Assembly (NCBI RefSeq): GCF_901709675.1 | Contig: NC_051092.1 | Coordinates: 10,308,491 to 10,372,490, forward strand | DNA length: 64,000 nucleotides | Source of the DNA: Syngnathus acus | Lineage: Eukaryota > Chordata > Actinopteri > Syngnathiformes > Syngnathidae | Direction: 5' to 3' | Part shown: in pieces, positions 27,601 to 36,319 of the stretch | Layout of the letters: each line of letters begins with the position of its first letter | Numbering within the stretch: the stretch's first letter is position 1 | The notes under the pieces: generated by a model | Seen by the model: the letters and a program-made list of their open reading frames with translations, nothing else | Told to the model about the DNA's origin: nothing | Databases searched by the model: none | Position numbers and translations under genes: made by a program

Positions 27601-30600
27601 TTATTGTGGCAGCACGGCAGAGCACTGGTTAGCACGTCCGCCTCACAGTTCAGAGGGAGGAGTTCAATTCCACCTCCGGCCCTCCCTGTATAGAGTTTGT
27701 ATGTTCTCCCCGTGCCTGCGTGGGTTTTCTTCGGGCACTCCAGTTTTCCTCCCACATCTCAAAAACATGCATGGGAGGCTGATTGAGCATTCCAAATTAC
27801 TCGTAGGTGTGAGTTTTTCATTTAGGTATGAGGGCATTTTTTGTAATGTAAAAGCCGTTTCAATCAGACTAAGCCATTAACTGTATTTACTTTAGTTATA
27901 TGTATGTGACTTCGCTACCAGAGAGTAGTTTTAAGCAATGGTCAGGTTTTCCTCTTCCTGTCTGGCCTGGTGCCTGACTCCTCTACAGCTCACACGCTTT
28001 ATGTGTTTGTGTTGGGTGCAGACGTGGAAAGGCCTCTGGTTTTTAAGGGAAGAGACACTGTGTGAATGTCTTTTATTGCACTCTCGTGTGCTTGTGATCA
28101 TTTAGCTACCAAACTAATAATTGCATGTCTCCTTTCAACAAGTTCGAAAAGTGTTTTTCTCCTTCCCTCTTCTAAATTGCTGCTATTTGGCAGCGTCAGT
28201 TTTAAAAAGTAGGCTGTTTAATGTTGTTTAATACATTATGAAGTTCTGTACCTTTCATTTTGTGTGTCAAACCATGCGATATTGTACGATAGACTATAAT
28301 CACACCCAAGAGAAAAAATAAAATACACTTGCAATACACATATTTTATGACCTTGTCCGCCATGTCAAATAGCAGCATATTAGAAAAATTACAAGCATGC
28401 ATGATGTTTGGTATGCCAATCAGAGCTTCTTTTGATTGATCTCAGTTCCAGCACAAAACATCATAACTGCAACTCCTACTGTAGGTACTCGTAGACTTCT
28501 TATGATGGAGTTTTCGATGTTTAGTCGAATGGTGAATTTAAAAAATGATCGGATGACTGTGATTTTAAGTCCATCTGCCATTTAGCTCAATCAATAACAT
28601 TACCATGCTTGAAATTCTGTGATTTGTTCATGCCTTGGGGAGATAAACTGTCTGCAAAACAAGATGTCCCAACAATATCAGTTATCCAGCAGTTCATTTG
28701 TCTCTTTTTCTTCTTCTTATTCTTTACTTAAGGTTTAAATAAAGGATCTTTGTATGTTTGGAAACCACCCCTCTCATACATACCTCTGTTCACTACAGCT
28801 TGGCAGACTTACAAGGCTCCTGAGCTCTTTTGGTTGCTTTCCAGTTGATTTCTGCAAGACAGAGTGATGGGTTAAAGAAGAAATCATCACCTTTTTCAAA
28901 AATCAGTGTCTAAATAATGGCAAACAAACATATGGTTGTGGTTAGATGGAAAACTCACCCATTTATAACAATCTAGCATGTCTGCCTGCTCCTGTCTGGA
29001 TTGCTCTATCGTGGACATTCTTTTTGAAAAATGCTAGCACGTTAGTTTATTGCTTGGCCGTGTTAATGCAACCTTATCTTAAATCTACAGCATGCTCACT
29101 TTCGTCATCGTTAGCACACTTTAAAAAAGTATGATTCATTTCGTTTCCATTTTAGGCCAATAATATGCTTCCATTTTTGTGGGAGCAGTTTAGTGAAGGC
29201 ACTTTTTTGTTCCAGCATGACCCCAGCTAACAAAGCATCTGTGGATGAGTTTGGCCGACATGACATAAGCCCCGATTTGAGCCTTCTGGTAGAATGAACG
29301 AACATTTGTTGGTTTTCCCCCATTTTTACGGTATTTTGGCCAGATGTGCTTCTTCCATCCAAATAGCTTAAAATTGCATATTTCACTTCACTGTAATCAG
29401 ACACATAACATTAGGTTATTATTTTTTCTTTTTTCCAAGCACAAAACCAAACATCCATCACTGTTGATTTTTATGGAAAACTGATGATTGTTAATGTCAA
29501 ATGCCCTTTAACCTAGAATGTTAAAAAAAACAGTGAGCTTATAATGGACCACAAGAGCCAAAATGAAAGCTGGCTTTCTTTGATCATGAGAGAAAAAGGA
29601 GCTCCACCAGCAGCCACTTGTGCCCTGCTGTCCTTGACTTGGTCAAAATAGCCCATTTCAATGGAGCAATTGTTACCATCAGTGAAAATAATGCAGTTGG
29701 CCTTTGTAATTTGTGCTTCAGCAGACTTTTAGCAACAAGACAAATGGGGTAACAGTGACAACGTAATATTAGGCATCAGCTGATAAGGAACAGGTTCGAA
29801 AGTTTAAAACTAAAAAGATTAATTTACAGTGTAAGCATCACTGGTTCCACATTTCGCTGTAAAGTTGTATTCTGGACTTCGCGACTCAATTAACAAAAAA
29901 GTGTTTGCATTGTCCTACTCAGTTATCAAAGCAAGGATCCAATCATGTAGAAAGATGCTATTAAATGAGAAATAATTCAGGTGAATGAATCGGGTATTGT
30001 CTACCCTCATGTTGTCCACTCCATTATTTTTTCAGTGACACCCATACAAACCATAAGCAGCAGGTTGAAGCCTTCCTTTGTGTATGTTCGCAATAAAGAT
30101 GCGTAATGATTGCTTCTTTCTGTTTCCTTTTTTAGACAAGCCAGCCTGAATGCAGCAGCTGAGAAGTATTACGGACAAGCAGCAAGCCTGAGACCCAACG
30201 TAAGTACATCCTATGGCGAATCATTAGTATTACCATTACAACTGGGTTATCACATACTGTTCAATGGGCCTTCATTATCAGTGAATCTCTGCAAAATTAG
30301 GGATTTTACTCAGACTGGAGGTTTATTGGTCCATTACCAGCTTCAAAAGCAAACACTTATGCTAAATACACCTGGACTACAAAGAGAGGGGTTAAGTAGT
30401 AATATTCAGTCCATATTGGCAGGAAAACATTTCAGATTCTTAATGATAAAATGTAATGTTTTCTAAATAAAAAATGGTCTGTAAGCGTAAAGAAGACAAA
30501 GATTATAAGAATGACAAGATCACTCGTGTACCCCATCTTGTTAACACTTCAGTGTGTCTTGACTTTAGCCATGTACCCTGTCCATCTTCTGTTGTTTCAT

Positions 30601-31358
30601 GAATTACTCAAACGCACTAGTGTTTTGTATTAAAAACCAATGTCTGCGGGACAATTCCCTCCATATAAAGTCATGCCTTTGCCTCTCGCGAGGCAAGTTT
30701 AGTCATATCTGATGCTTGCTTTGCATGGCTCTTCATCTCCCCTTTGATGTGTCCTATCTCATCATGGGATTCTTTATCTTAATACCTACCTGCACTATTT
30801 GAGCCAATGATTGCCCAACTGAATTTCACACTCGGACTTTACATGGAACACATGTTGCTGTACAGAGCAGGCTAATGTGCTGCACATCTGGCTCTGCCTT
30901 TGTTGCTTATATGACGGTTTTGGGGGGAGGATTGGGAGGTAAGAGTGGTTGCAGAGCTGCAGGAAATGAGGAAAAAAAATGAAGGCTTTTTGACAAGGGA
31001 CATTTGCGGAGTACCGCATGTGCTGCTACAGGGCAAGAGGAAAAATGCAGGAGTATGGATATAAATCAGACGTCTTACTCCTATGAATGATACAGAGCGC
31101 GGAAGACTTTTGGCTGAGCTTTGCTTAAAGGTTTTACCTTTGAATCGAGGAGGAATTTAACTTAGGACTTGATATGGTCTCCAAAAGATTTTTTCCGTTA
31201 TCTTTGGAAGAAAAAAAATCCATAGTTGGTTTATTCCCTGCTGACTGCTATTTGTTACTTAATTCGTTCATGTTTATATATGTATATGTGTATATATGTA
31301 TGCATATGTATATACGTGTGTATGTATGTGTGTGTATATATATGTGTGTGTGTGTGTA

Positions 31359-31417
<59 letters not shown>

Positions 31418-32332
31418 GTATATACACGCACGCACACATACACACACACATATATACATATACTATATTTTATTATTATTATTATATTAAAGCTTCTATA
31501 TATCTTGGTTAAACATACCTGACACCTAGCAAAGGTTTCTTTTAGCGCTTAATTCATCTGCCAGAAAGACTTTTCCTAATAAACTCTTTGAGCAGCTTCC
31601 GGAGTTCAAAGCGTACCACCACTGAAGTGCACTGCTTTCACCAGCATTGCTGCAAACAGAGCGTCGGTAGTTTACAAAAGCAGTCAGCTTTGCCAATTTA
31701 GCGTACCTGCATGTATGTCAAAAACAGGCTTTGTCCTGATGCTCTGGTTTGTCCTAGTTTCCTCTTTCAATTGCTGACACAAAGTCTAAATAGGGTCCTC
31801 GGGTGCTGCACAGTTGCCACTCACAGCTCATCAACAATGTTATCTGGAGGCAACCATGAACCTGGTCAGTGGTATCCCAACTGTGCAAAGACAGATCCTT
31901 GATGAAAAGCTCTTCAAGTGACCTATGGATTTAAGACTGGTGAAAAAATGTTCACCTTTCAACTGAAAGTTACACCAAGCACCCTGTCAAGATAACAAAG
32001 TAGTGCCTTGAGGACAACTCTGATACTCTGAGACTGTCCTTGAGTGGCCCAGACATGAACCCAATATGGCATCCCTGCAGAAATATGAAAATGGCGCTCC
32101 TCCATAACTATGCACACTTGCATCCGAAATCTCCTCTGTTGTTGTCTTGTAGTATCCTGCAGCCTTGATGAACTTGGGAGCAATCCTCCACCTCAATGGG
32201 AAACTTCAAGAAGCTGAAGCTAATTACCTCCGAGCGCTGCGCCTCAAACCGGATGACACCATCACCCAGTCCAATTTGCGAAAGCTGTGGAACATCATGG
32301 AGAAACAAGGCCTCAAGACCACGAGCCCTTAA
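11774..32332 (+). CDS. tmtc2: tmtc2, transmembrane and TPR repeat-containing protein 2 (last ten coding exons; 5' part outside window)
   Basis: Ten exons with GT-AG borders and consistent phases join to 1869 nt: 622 residues plus TAA. The known vertebrate TMTC2 is about 836 residues, so about 215 N-terminal residues lie upstream of the window. The first exon carries several hydrophobic segments and the DUF1736-type block (RLYWMGNKPPNFSNSDNPA, then LTRTLTF and LSFDWSMD). The later exons encode about nine to ten TPR units, for example WGNLGNVLKSQGK, YLNTGIILMNQGRLEE and ALMNLGAILHLNGK. Family knowledge: TMTC1-4 are ER multi-pass proteins linked to O-mannosylation of cadherins, and TMTC2 also binds calnexin and SERCA2B and is linked to hearing. 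Identity as TMTC2 rather than TMTC1/3/4 rests on near-identity to the remembered TMTC2 sequence, including the C-terminal LRKLWNIMEKQGLKT. Teleosts often keep a and b copies, and I cannot tell which this is. Introns range from about 1.1 to 3.7 kb. Confidence 0.95.
12615..14316 (+). other. tmtc2 intron
   Basis: Intron of 1702 nt bounded by gtaagc and tcag. No gene, RNA or recognised repeat was seen in it. Confidence 0.8.
14317..14431 (+). CDS. tmtc2: tmtc2 exon (first TPR unit)
   Basis: 115 nt between a tcag acceptor and a gtgagt donor. It completes Ala from the previous exon and encodes WGNLGNVLKSQGKMEEAEQA through NMADMLYNL, a canonical TPR helix pair. Confidence 0.95.
14585..14632. repeat. 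22-bp tandem duplication
   Basis: Two adjacent copies of a unit containing TCACTATATTCCCTACCAAA in a tmtc2 intron. Confidence 0.75.
15618..15703 (+). CDS. tmtc2: tmtc2 exon (TPR)
   Basis: 86 nt between a gttgcag acceptor and a gtaagt donor. It encodes GLLLQESNKFSEALHYYKLA then IGSRPTLA, the second TPR unit, and is in phase with both neighbours. Confidence 0.95.
16827..17011 (+). CDS. tmtc2: tmtc2 exon (TPR)
   Basis: 185 nt after a pyrimidine tract and atacag acceptor, ending GAG|gtgaag in phase 0. It encodes AYLNTGIILMNQGRLEES, then IPDENLKDPHAHKSSVTS and YNLGKQLHEQGQQE. The IPDENLKDPHAHKSSVTSCLYNLGK block is a strong TMTC2 match. Confidence 0.95.
17012..21064 (+). other. tmtc2 introns around the 18091-18169 exon
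   Basis: Introns 17012-18090 and 18170-21064. A G homopolymer of about 11 lies near 17552. No exon or transposon was recognised; the short open frames on both strands lack family matches. Confidence 0.7.
18091..18169 (+). CDS. tmtc2: tmtc2 exon (TPR)
   Basis: 79 nt between a catag acceptor and a G|gtaaca donor. It encodes GALSIFKQAIQKMPRQFAPQ then SLYNMMG. The first codon after the junction is Gly where I recall Glu in mammals. Confidence 0.93.
21065..21186 (+). CDS. tmtc2: tmtc2 exon (TPR)
   Basis: 122 nt between a ctcacag acceptor and a gtaagc donor. It encodes EAYMRLNKLTEAEHWYRESL, then RAKPDHIPAHLTYGKLLATT. The open frame extends upstream to 21001 without a stop, but that part is intron. 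Confidence 0.95.
21890..22050 (-). repeat. decayed SINE/LINE tail fragment
   Basis: In reverse complement it reads GTGTGAATTGGTTTTGTGTC..CTGTGATTGACCAATTAGAG, recognisable as the common fish repeat tail 'gattggctggcaaccagttc'. It is highly diverged. Confidence 0.5.
23404..23470 (+). repeat. SINE/LINE 3' tail fragment
   Basis: Contains GATAGGCTCCAGCAAGTCGC then GACCCTTGTG and GGGTGGATGAA, the conserved tail of a widespread fish repeat. It lies about 40 bp from an oppositely oriented tail fragment. Confidence 0.6.
23509..23565 (-). repeat. SINE/LINE 3' tail fragment, inverted
   Basis: Reads CACCATCCATCCATTTTCTA then ACCGCTTATCCTCACGAGGG on plus, the reverse complement of the same tail seen just upstream. 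Confidence 0.65.
23728..23750. repeat. (AC)n microsatellite
   Basis: Uninterrupted AC dinucleotide run in a tmtc2 intron. Confidence 0.9.
24895..24976 (+). CDS. tmtc2: tmtc2 exon (TPR)
   Basis: 82 nt between a tctcag acceptor and a G|gtgagt donor. It encodes GQKSEAEKYFLKAIQLDPTK then GNCYMHYG. It is too short to stand out as an open frame and was found by continuing the TPR array. Confidence 0.93.
26294..26408 (+). CDS. tmtc2: tmtc2 exon (TPR)
   Basis: 115 nt between a ttccag acceptor and an AG|gtaagt donor. It encodes QFLLEESRLLEAAEMAQKAA then RLDSEEFDVVFSAAHML. Confidence 0.95.
27608..27812 (+). mobile_element. tRNA-derived SINE
   Basis: The head carries box A-like GGTTAGCACGTCCGCCTC and a box B-like GAGTTCAATTCC, spaced as in a tRNA gene. 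The body continues with GTATGTTCTCCCCGTGCCTG and CTCCCACATCTCAAAAACAT, a body common in percomorph genomes. It is intronic in tmtc2 and in the same orientation. No clear poly-A tail or target duplication was seen. Confidence 0.75.
29160..29350 (+). pseudogene. decayed Tc1/mariner transposase fragment
   Basis: The plus strand has a stretch translating to WEQFSEGTFLFQHDPS before a stop, then a degraded remainder. It matches the FFFQHD block of the better preserved copy at 49218-49520. It is intronic in tmtc2 and cannot encode a working protein. Confidence 0.55.
30136..30199 (+). CDS. tmtc2: tmtc2 exon (TPR)
   Basis: 64 nt between a tttttag acceptor and a gtaagt donor. It encodes RQASLNAAAEKYYGQAASLR then PN. 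The first Arg is split across the intron. Confidence 0.93.
31270..31465. repeat. compound (TG)n/(TA)n/(CA)n microsatellite
   Basis: About 195 bp of alternating purine-pyrimidine sequence: TGTA-type steps, a pure (TG)n block, a pure (TA)n block near 31379-31415, then (CA)-type steps. The overall arrangement is near mirror-complementary, and it generates long artefactual open frames on both strands. Confidence 0.92.
31960..32105 (+). pseudogene. decayed Tc1-family transposase fragment
   Basis: Contains CAAGATAACAAAGTAGTGCC, then CTTGAGTGGCCCAGACATGA and ACCCAATATGGCATCCCTGC. These correspond to the conserved 'LEWP..SPDLNPIEHLW' region of Tc1 transposases, with stops and substitutions. It lies immediately before the last tmtc2 acceptor. 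Confidence 0.6.
32153..32332 (+). CDS. tmtc2: tmtc2 terminal coding exon
   Basis: 180 nt after an acceptor cttgtag, ending at TAA 32330-32332. It encodes the last TPR (YPAALMNLGAILHLNGKLQE, then RALRLKPDD) and the conserved tail SNLRKLWNIMEKQGLKT. A decayed Tc1 transposase fragment ends only about 50 bp upstream of it. Confidence 0.95.
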   Translation, partial: YPAALMNLGAILHLNGKLQEAEANYLRALRLKPDDTITQSNLRKLWNIMEKQGLKTTSP

Positions 32333-33290
32333 ACTCCTGTGGACTGCCTCCTTGGCGAAAGGATGACATTCATGCTCAGCTTGTTGACATGAAAGAGACT
32401 CAGGGAGGATGTTTGCAAATACAGAGAGGTCTTGACGGTGCTTCGGCGCCCATGTCACGGCTCCTGCACACACCTTAACTTTTGACAAAAATGTCCCAAG
32501 TTTGGTGTGATTGTAGCTCCTTTTTTCTAACAAGAGCACTTGAAATGAAGGTAGGAATGAGCTTCCATCCTGAAACATTGGCAAAGAATTTCAAGGAAGG
32601 TGTTTTCTATCACCTTTTAATGAATCAAATAGTCTGTCAGTAAGACCGTACGGTATTCAGAATGCCACCCAATACATCAATAACCAATAAAAGATTAGAT
32701 TAAATTTGAAAAGAAATATTATAAAGAAATAAGGTAGCTGGAATATTTGAGACTTGAAAAGGGAATTAATTTATTTGCTCTCGCAGCACAACCAAGGCCT
32801 CAAGAGTTTAAGAAAGTACTATATTTGTCGCCAATTACAGTTTACACACTTGGCCTGAAAATGGAAACGAGAAAGAACTTGGACCTGTGATATTTATTAT
32901 GCCTTCTGAGACTTTTTCGAAGCGGTGCAAGTGTCATGTCGGCGCTTCTACGGGAATGAAGATTTTGTGGAACAAGTAGGAAGTTATCAATGGAAAAATA
33001 AACTACCTTCCTATGGAAGTTGTAAACAATTTAAGGACTGGTATGGGAGTGTGGGTGTCACCACTTCTCATACATGTCACACGCTTTTATTTAATACGTC
33101 AATGAGTGAAGGAGATGTTCTAGCCAAATACAAAAGCTATCTATAGCCATGCTGACCTTTTCTACATTTAAGGATGCAAAGACTGAAGACATGTTTTGCA
33201 TTGCACTAAACTAATTTGATGTGTTTTTATAAAATGAATCCTAATATATACCCAAAGTGTGTATTTTAAAAAGAAATAAAAAAGAAAAAC
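32333..33290 (+). other. tmtc2: tmtc2 3' untranslated region (probable)
   Basis: Non-coding sequence after the stop codon with AATAAA at 32686-32691, 32997-33002 and 33275-33280. The last lies in an A-rich stretch and is my preferred end. Another AATAAA near 34269 would make a longer UTR possible. The true cleavage site cannot be fixed from sequence alone. Confidence 0.55.
33275..33280 (+). promoter_or_regulatory. candidate polyadenylation signal of tmtc2
   Basis: Canonical AATAAA about 940 nt after the tmtc2 stop codon, followed by A-rich and then GT/T-rich sequence. Upstream alternatives exist at 32686 and 32997. Confidence 0.4.
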
Positions 33291-34930
33291 GTAGTCCGGC
33301 AAAGAGTGAGAGATATGTTAGTTTGCCTCACTACATTTTTTTTCTCCTCTTTCCGGTGTTAGTCTCAATGTGTCATGTTGTACATTTTGTGTCATTAACA
33401 TAGTTGCTGTTGTCAGCCGAAATTAAGTGAAAACGCAATTTCTGGAGATGAAGACAATGTACAGAATCGGTGATATTTACGAGTTGTCATCATTGAGGAA
33501 GCCACTTTTTTTTTTTTTTACTGCATCCCAGCACGTGGATTAGTGCAATTCGTTTTCCAATTTCAAAACAATACTTCAGGAAATTGCGAAGAAAAAACAA
33601 CATGCTTATTGGACACACCAGTCAGAACAAGACATGCTAATAGACAACAATAAGAGAACAAGGTGTTTTTTTTATTCTTGCCATGTTGGCCACAGAGACA
33701 CAATTTATTGCACCTTGAGCCAAGTAGGTACCGTGCAGTGGAAAGTGGCCATTACTTTGTAAGTTATTGTGTTGTGTTACCACAGCAACGGAACCAGCTG
33801 GCACTGTGTTTTACATGCTTAATGAAGAAAGTGTTTGTGTTTTCTTACATGGATTAAGTCTCGACATTCATTTGAAGTACGACTTTGATAAATAGTGCAG
33901 TTTTGAATGTGGTATCTGAACTTGCTCATGTCTTTTTGGTGATTAGTCACGCGTGTAATACCGGTACAGTACATTTCCATTCACATTCCTTCCCAACGTC
34001 AGACACTCCACAACGTGTGTTTCAGTGTTACGTAGTGTGTTTTTGAGCAAACTGCTAATTGCTTGAGTCAAGTGTCCCACTCTGTGGCTCAGCTCAGGAA
34101 TCTCAAGCAGTGCATTGTTGCAGAAACAATTCTTCACAGAGCTAAATTATAGATTTATTTTTGAAAGCTGTTGTATATAATATTGATATTTGTAACTTTT
34201 TTTCTTTTTTCTTTTTTTTTTTAAATGTTGGAACAGAACTTTTCCCTGATGTTGCTTTTCTTTCCCCTAATAAATTTATGCTATCATGCATTTGAATGGA
34301 TTTGTTTCCTTTTGGGTCCAACTTACACCAGGGTTTTTTCCTTTTGTAATTAAGTGACATTTCACACCCGCTTTCTTGTCTGCCAAAATTATTTGGGTAG
34401 TCCTGCAGGCTGTGCAACAGCTTTTACACCGCATTTAAGACTGCCTCCATTGCAAATTTGTTAAAGCCTGTCATAAAAATAATGGTAATGGATCTCCTCA
34501 GCTTTGATCTCTGTGGATCAAAGAAGACATGTAAACATTTCCATGTGTGGAGGGTAGCACATGTCCACATATGGCGTACAGTATAGTCCAGGTACGACCT
34601 CATGGCGCTGCTTGTACTTCCTGTTGTAGAATACACAGAAGCTGTTTAAACTGTCCAGTGGCAGTTGTGTTCTGTATTAGAGAAATGTGTGTTTACTTGG
34701 AGTTTGAGATTTCCCAGAATATATGTAAAAGCAGGTGAAGAATGAGTCCCGATGTATAAATAATGCAGATGCTTCGCCACCCAAAAGAGGACTTAAAAAA
34801 AAAAAAGAAAATCATGAGGAATGAATGATGTTGAACTTATGGTTCTGTTTTCACGTTGAGAAACGGAACACCAATAGAAGGTTCACTATTACCATTACAA
34901 CACTAAATGAGGATTACATTTTTGAATATA

Positions 34931-35227
34931 CACTACCGTTCAAAAGTTTGGGGTCACAAAATTGTTTGGGTGACCCCAAACTTTTGAACGGTAGTGTAAA
35001 TATTATAATAAAATATTATGAATTAAATATTATAAATTATATCTTATATTTGTATAAGATTATAAAAAATCTATGAATATAAGTATACATATATATTATA
35101 AGATTTTTTACACAGAAGATTATATATATAATCTATAAATAATTATCTAAATAAATATATACACTACCGTTCAAAAGTTTGGGGTCACCCAAACAATTTT
35201 GTGACCCCAAACCTTTGAACGGTAGTG
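34931..35227. mobile_element. pair of 66-bp palindromic Tc1/mariner-type MITE units in mirror arrangement
   Basis: Unit 1 (34931-34996) and unit 2 (35162-35227) are each near-perfect palindromes starting CACTACCGTTCAAAAGTTTG and ending in the complement, each flanked by TA. The loop of unit 2 (CCAAACAATTTT) is the exact reverse complement of that of unit 1, so the units are inverted copies of each other. Between them lies about 165 bp of very AT-rich sequence. They could be two insertions, or one 297-bp element whose own ends are palindromes. Confidence 0.85.
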
Positions 35228-36000
35228 TACTTTCACGAAACAATTTAATTCGGAAGCACATTTTTCATGATCTCTTACCTTATGTGGGCCTAGGAACTCT
35301 TCGTTCCAAAAATGGTGGTCTAACTTTTTATTGTTGCGCACTTCATACACTTAAACACATCCTCATTAAAATTTATTTTTCCCCTCAGGGAAAAGCAATT
35401 CCATTTTTTGTCCACATAAATCATGTTTGCTTCATATTAGGTTAGCAATAGGTGCCACAGTGATTTCTATTTTCTGTAGTTTAAAAACAAGAAAATGTTC
35501 ACCCTCATGTGCCTCACTACTTATTCCAACAGATGTTACCAATAGAGGTTCGCTTTGAATTGAAGCAATTATGATAAATCAAGGATCGTTGATAACATCC
35601 CTTCAGCAGACATTTCTCAGGTTTGACCATCTAAAGAAGTGTTGATGCACAAATGTCTTGAAAAATGACATCTGGGCACTTCTTATAAATATAGTATTTT
35701 GTCTTCAAAAAGAATTACATTAAGCGTGCAAAGTCTTAACTGAAACTATGCAGCAGTCAAAGTTCAACCAAAGGTTAGAAATCCAAAAGGGATTTTTTTC
35801 ACAGCTGCCCAGTTTCATCAGGTAGATAGTATTTGATATTGTCTGATGGACTATCAGTGCAATGATCTGAACCAGTGTTCGATACATTTTCAAGATTACA
35901 CGACTATGTAAGTATGTATCCAATGTTATTGCTTGATAGAAGAAGCATGACGTGGAATTTCTTGCATCATGTTATTGAAGTATTTTTCTATGTCCTGAAT

Positions 36001-36175
36001 TTTATTTTAGTGATCTAAGATGACAAATTGTAAATATGACTTATGCTGTAGGCCTACTCGTGGATTTTCATGAATTGAGTATAAGGAAATTTTATTTTGA
36101 TGATCAAAGATTGCAAATTGTAAATATGACTTGTGCTGTAGGCCTACTTGTGGATTTTCATGAGTTGAGTATAAG
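36001..36175. repeat. 90-bp tandem duplication
   Basis: 36001-36090 and 36091-36175 are similar copies with a period of exactly 90 bp, sharing GCAAATTGTAAATATGACTT-type sequence and GTAGGCCTACT. The period is a multiple of three, so a repeated peptide appears in one open frame by chance. Confidence 0.85.
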
Positions 36176-36230
36176 AAAAAGCAACTTGCACAATATCTCG
36201 TTTACCAACACTGGCTCCCATAGTGAGAAT

Positions 36231-36319
36231 ATGATCTTGCACAGGGATCTACAAAGTTGATCTAAAGAATATGATGTAGTATGATCTTGCACAGGGATCT
36301 ACAAAGTTGATCCAAAGAA
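36231..36319. repeat. 50-bp tandem duplication
   Basis: Copies begin at 36231 and 36281 with ATGATCTTGCACAGGGATCT and continue ACAAAGTTGAT. It sits about 55 bp after the 90-bp duplication. Confidence 0.9.

Larger units (their letters stand above)
24977..30135 (+). other. tmtc2 introns around the 26294-26408 exon
   Basis: Introns 24977-26293 and 26409-30135. The second contains a tRNA-derived SINE (27608-27812) and a decayed Tc1 transposase fragment (about 29160-29350). The remainder shows nothing recognisable. Confidence 0.65.
30200..32152 (+). other. last tmtc2 intron
   Basis: Intron of 1953 nt with a (TG)n/(TA)n microsatellite at 31270-31465 and a decayed Tc1 transposase fragment at about 31960-32100, close to the acceptor of the terminal exon. 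Confidence 0.7.

Noticed and set aside
31174-31522. Several open frames of up to 112 codons rich in Tyr, Ile, Val, Cys, His and Thr
   Set aside because: They are translations of the TG/TA/CA microsatellite.
32108-32584. 158-codon minus-strand open frame over the last tmtc2 exon and UTR
   Set aside because: It is the antisense shadow of a conserved coding exon with no independent support.
36036-36260. Open frame with a repeated peptide
   Set aside because: The repeat comes from the 90-bp tandem DNA duplication whose period is divisible by three; there is no sign of selection for coding.
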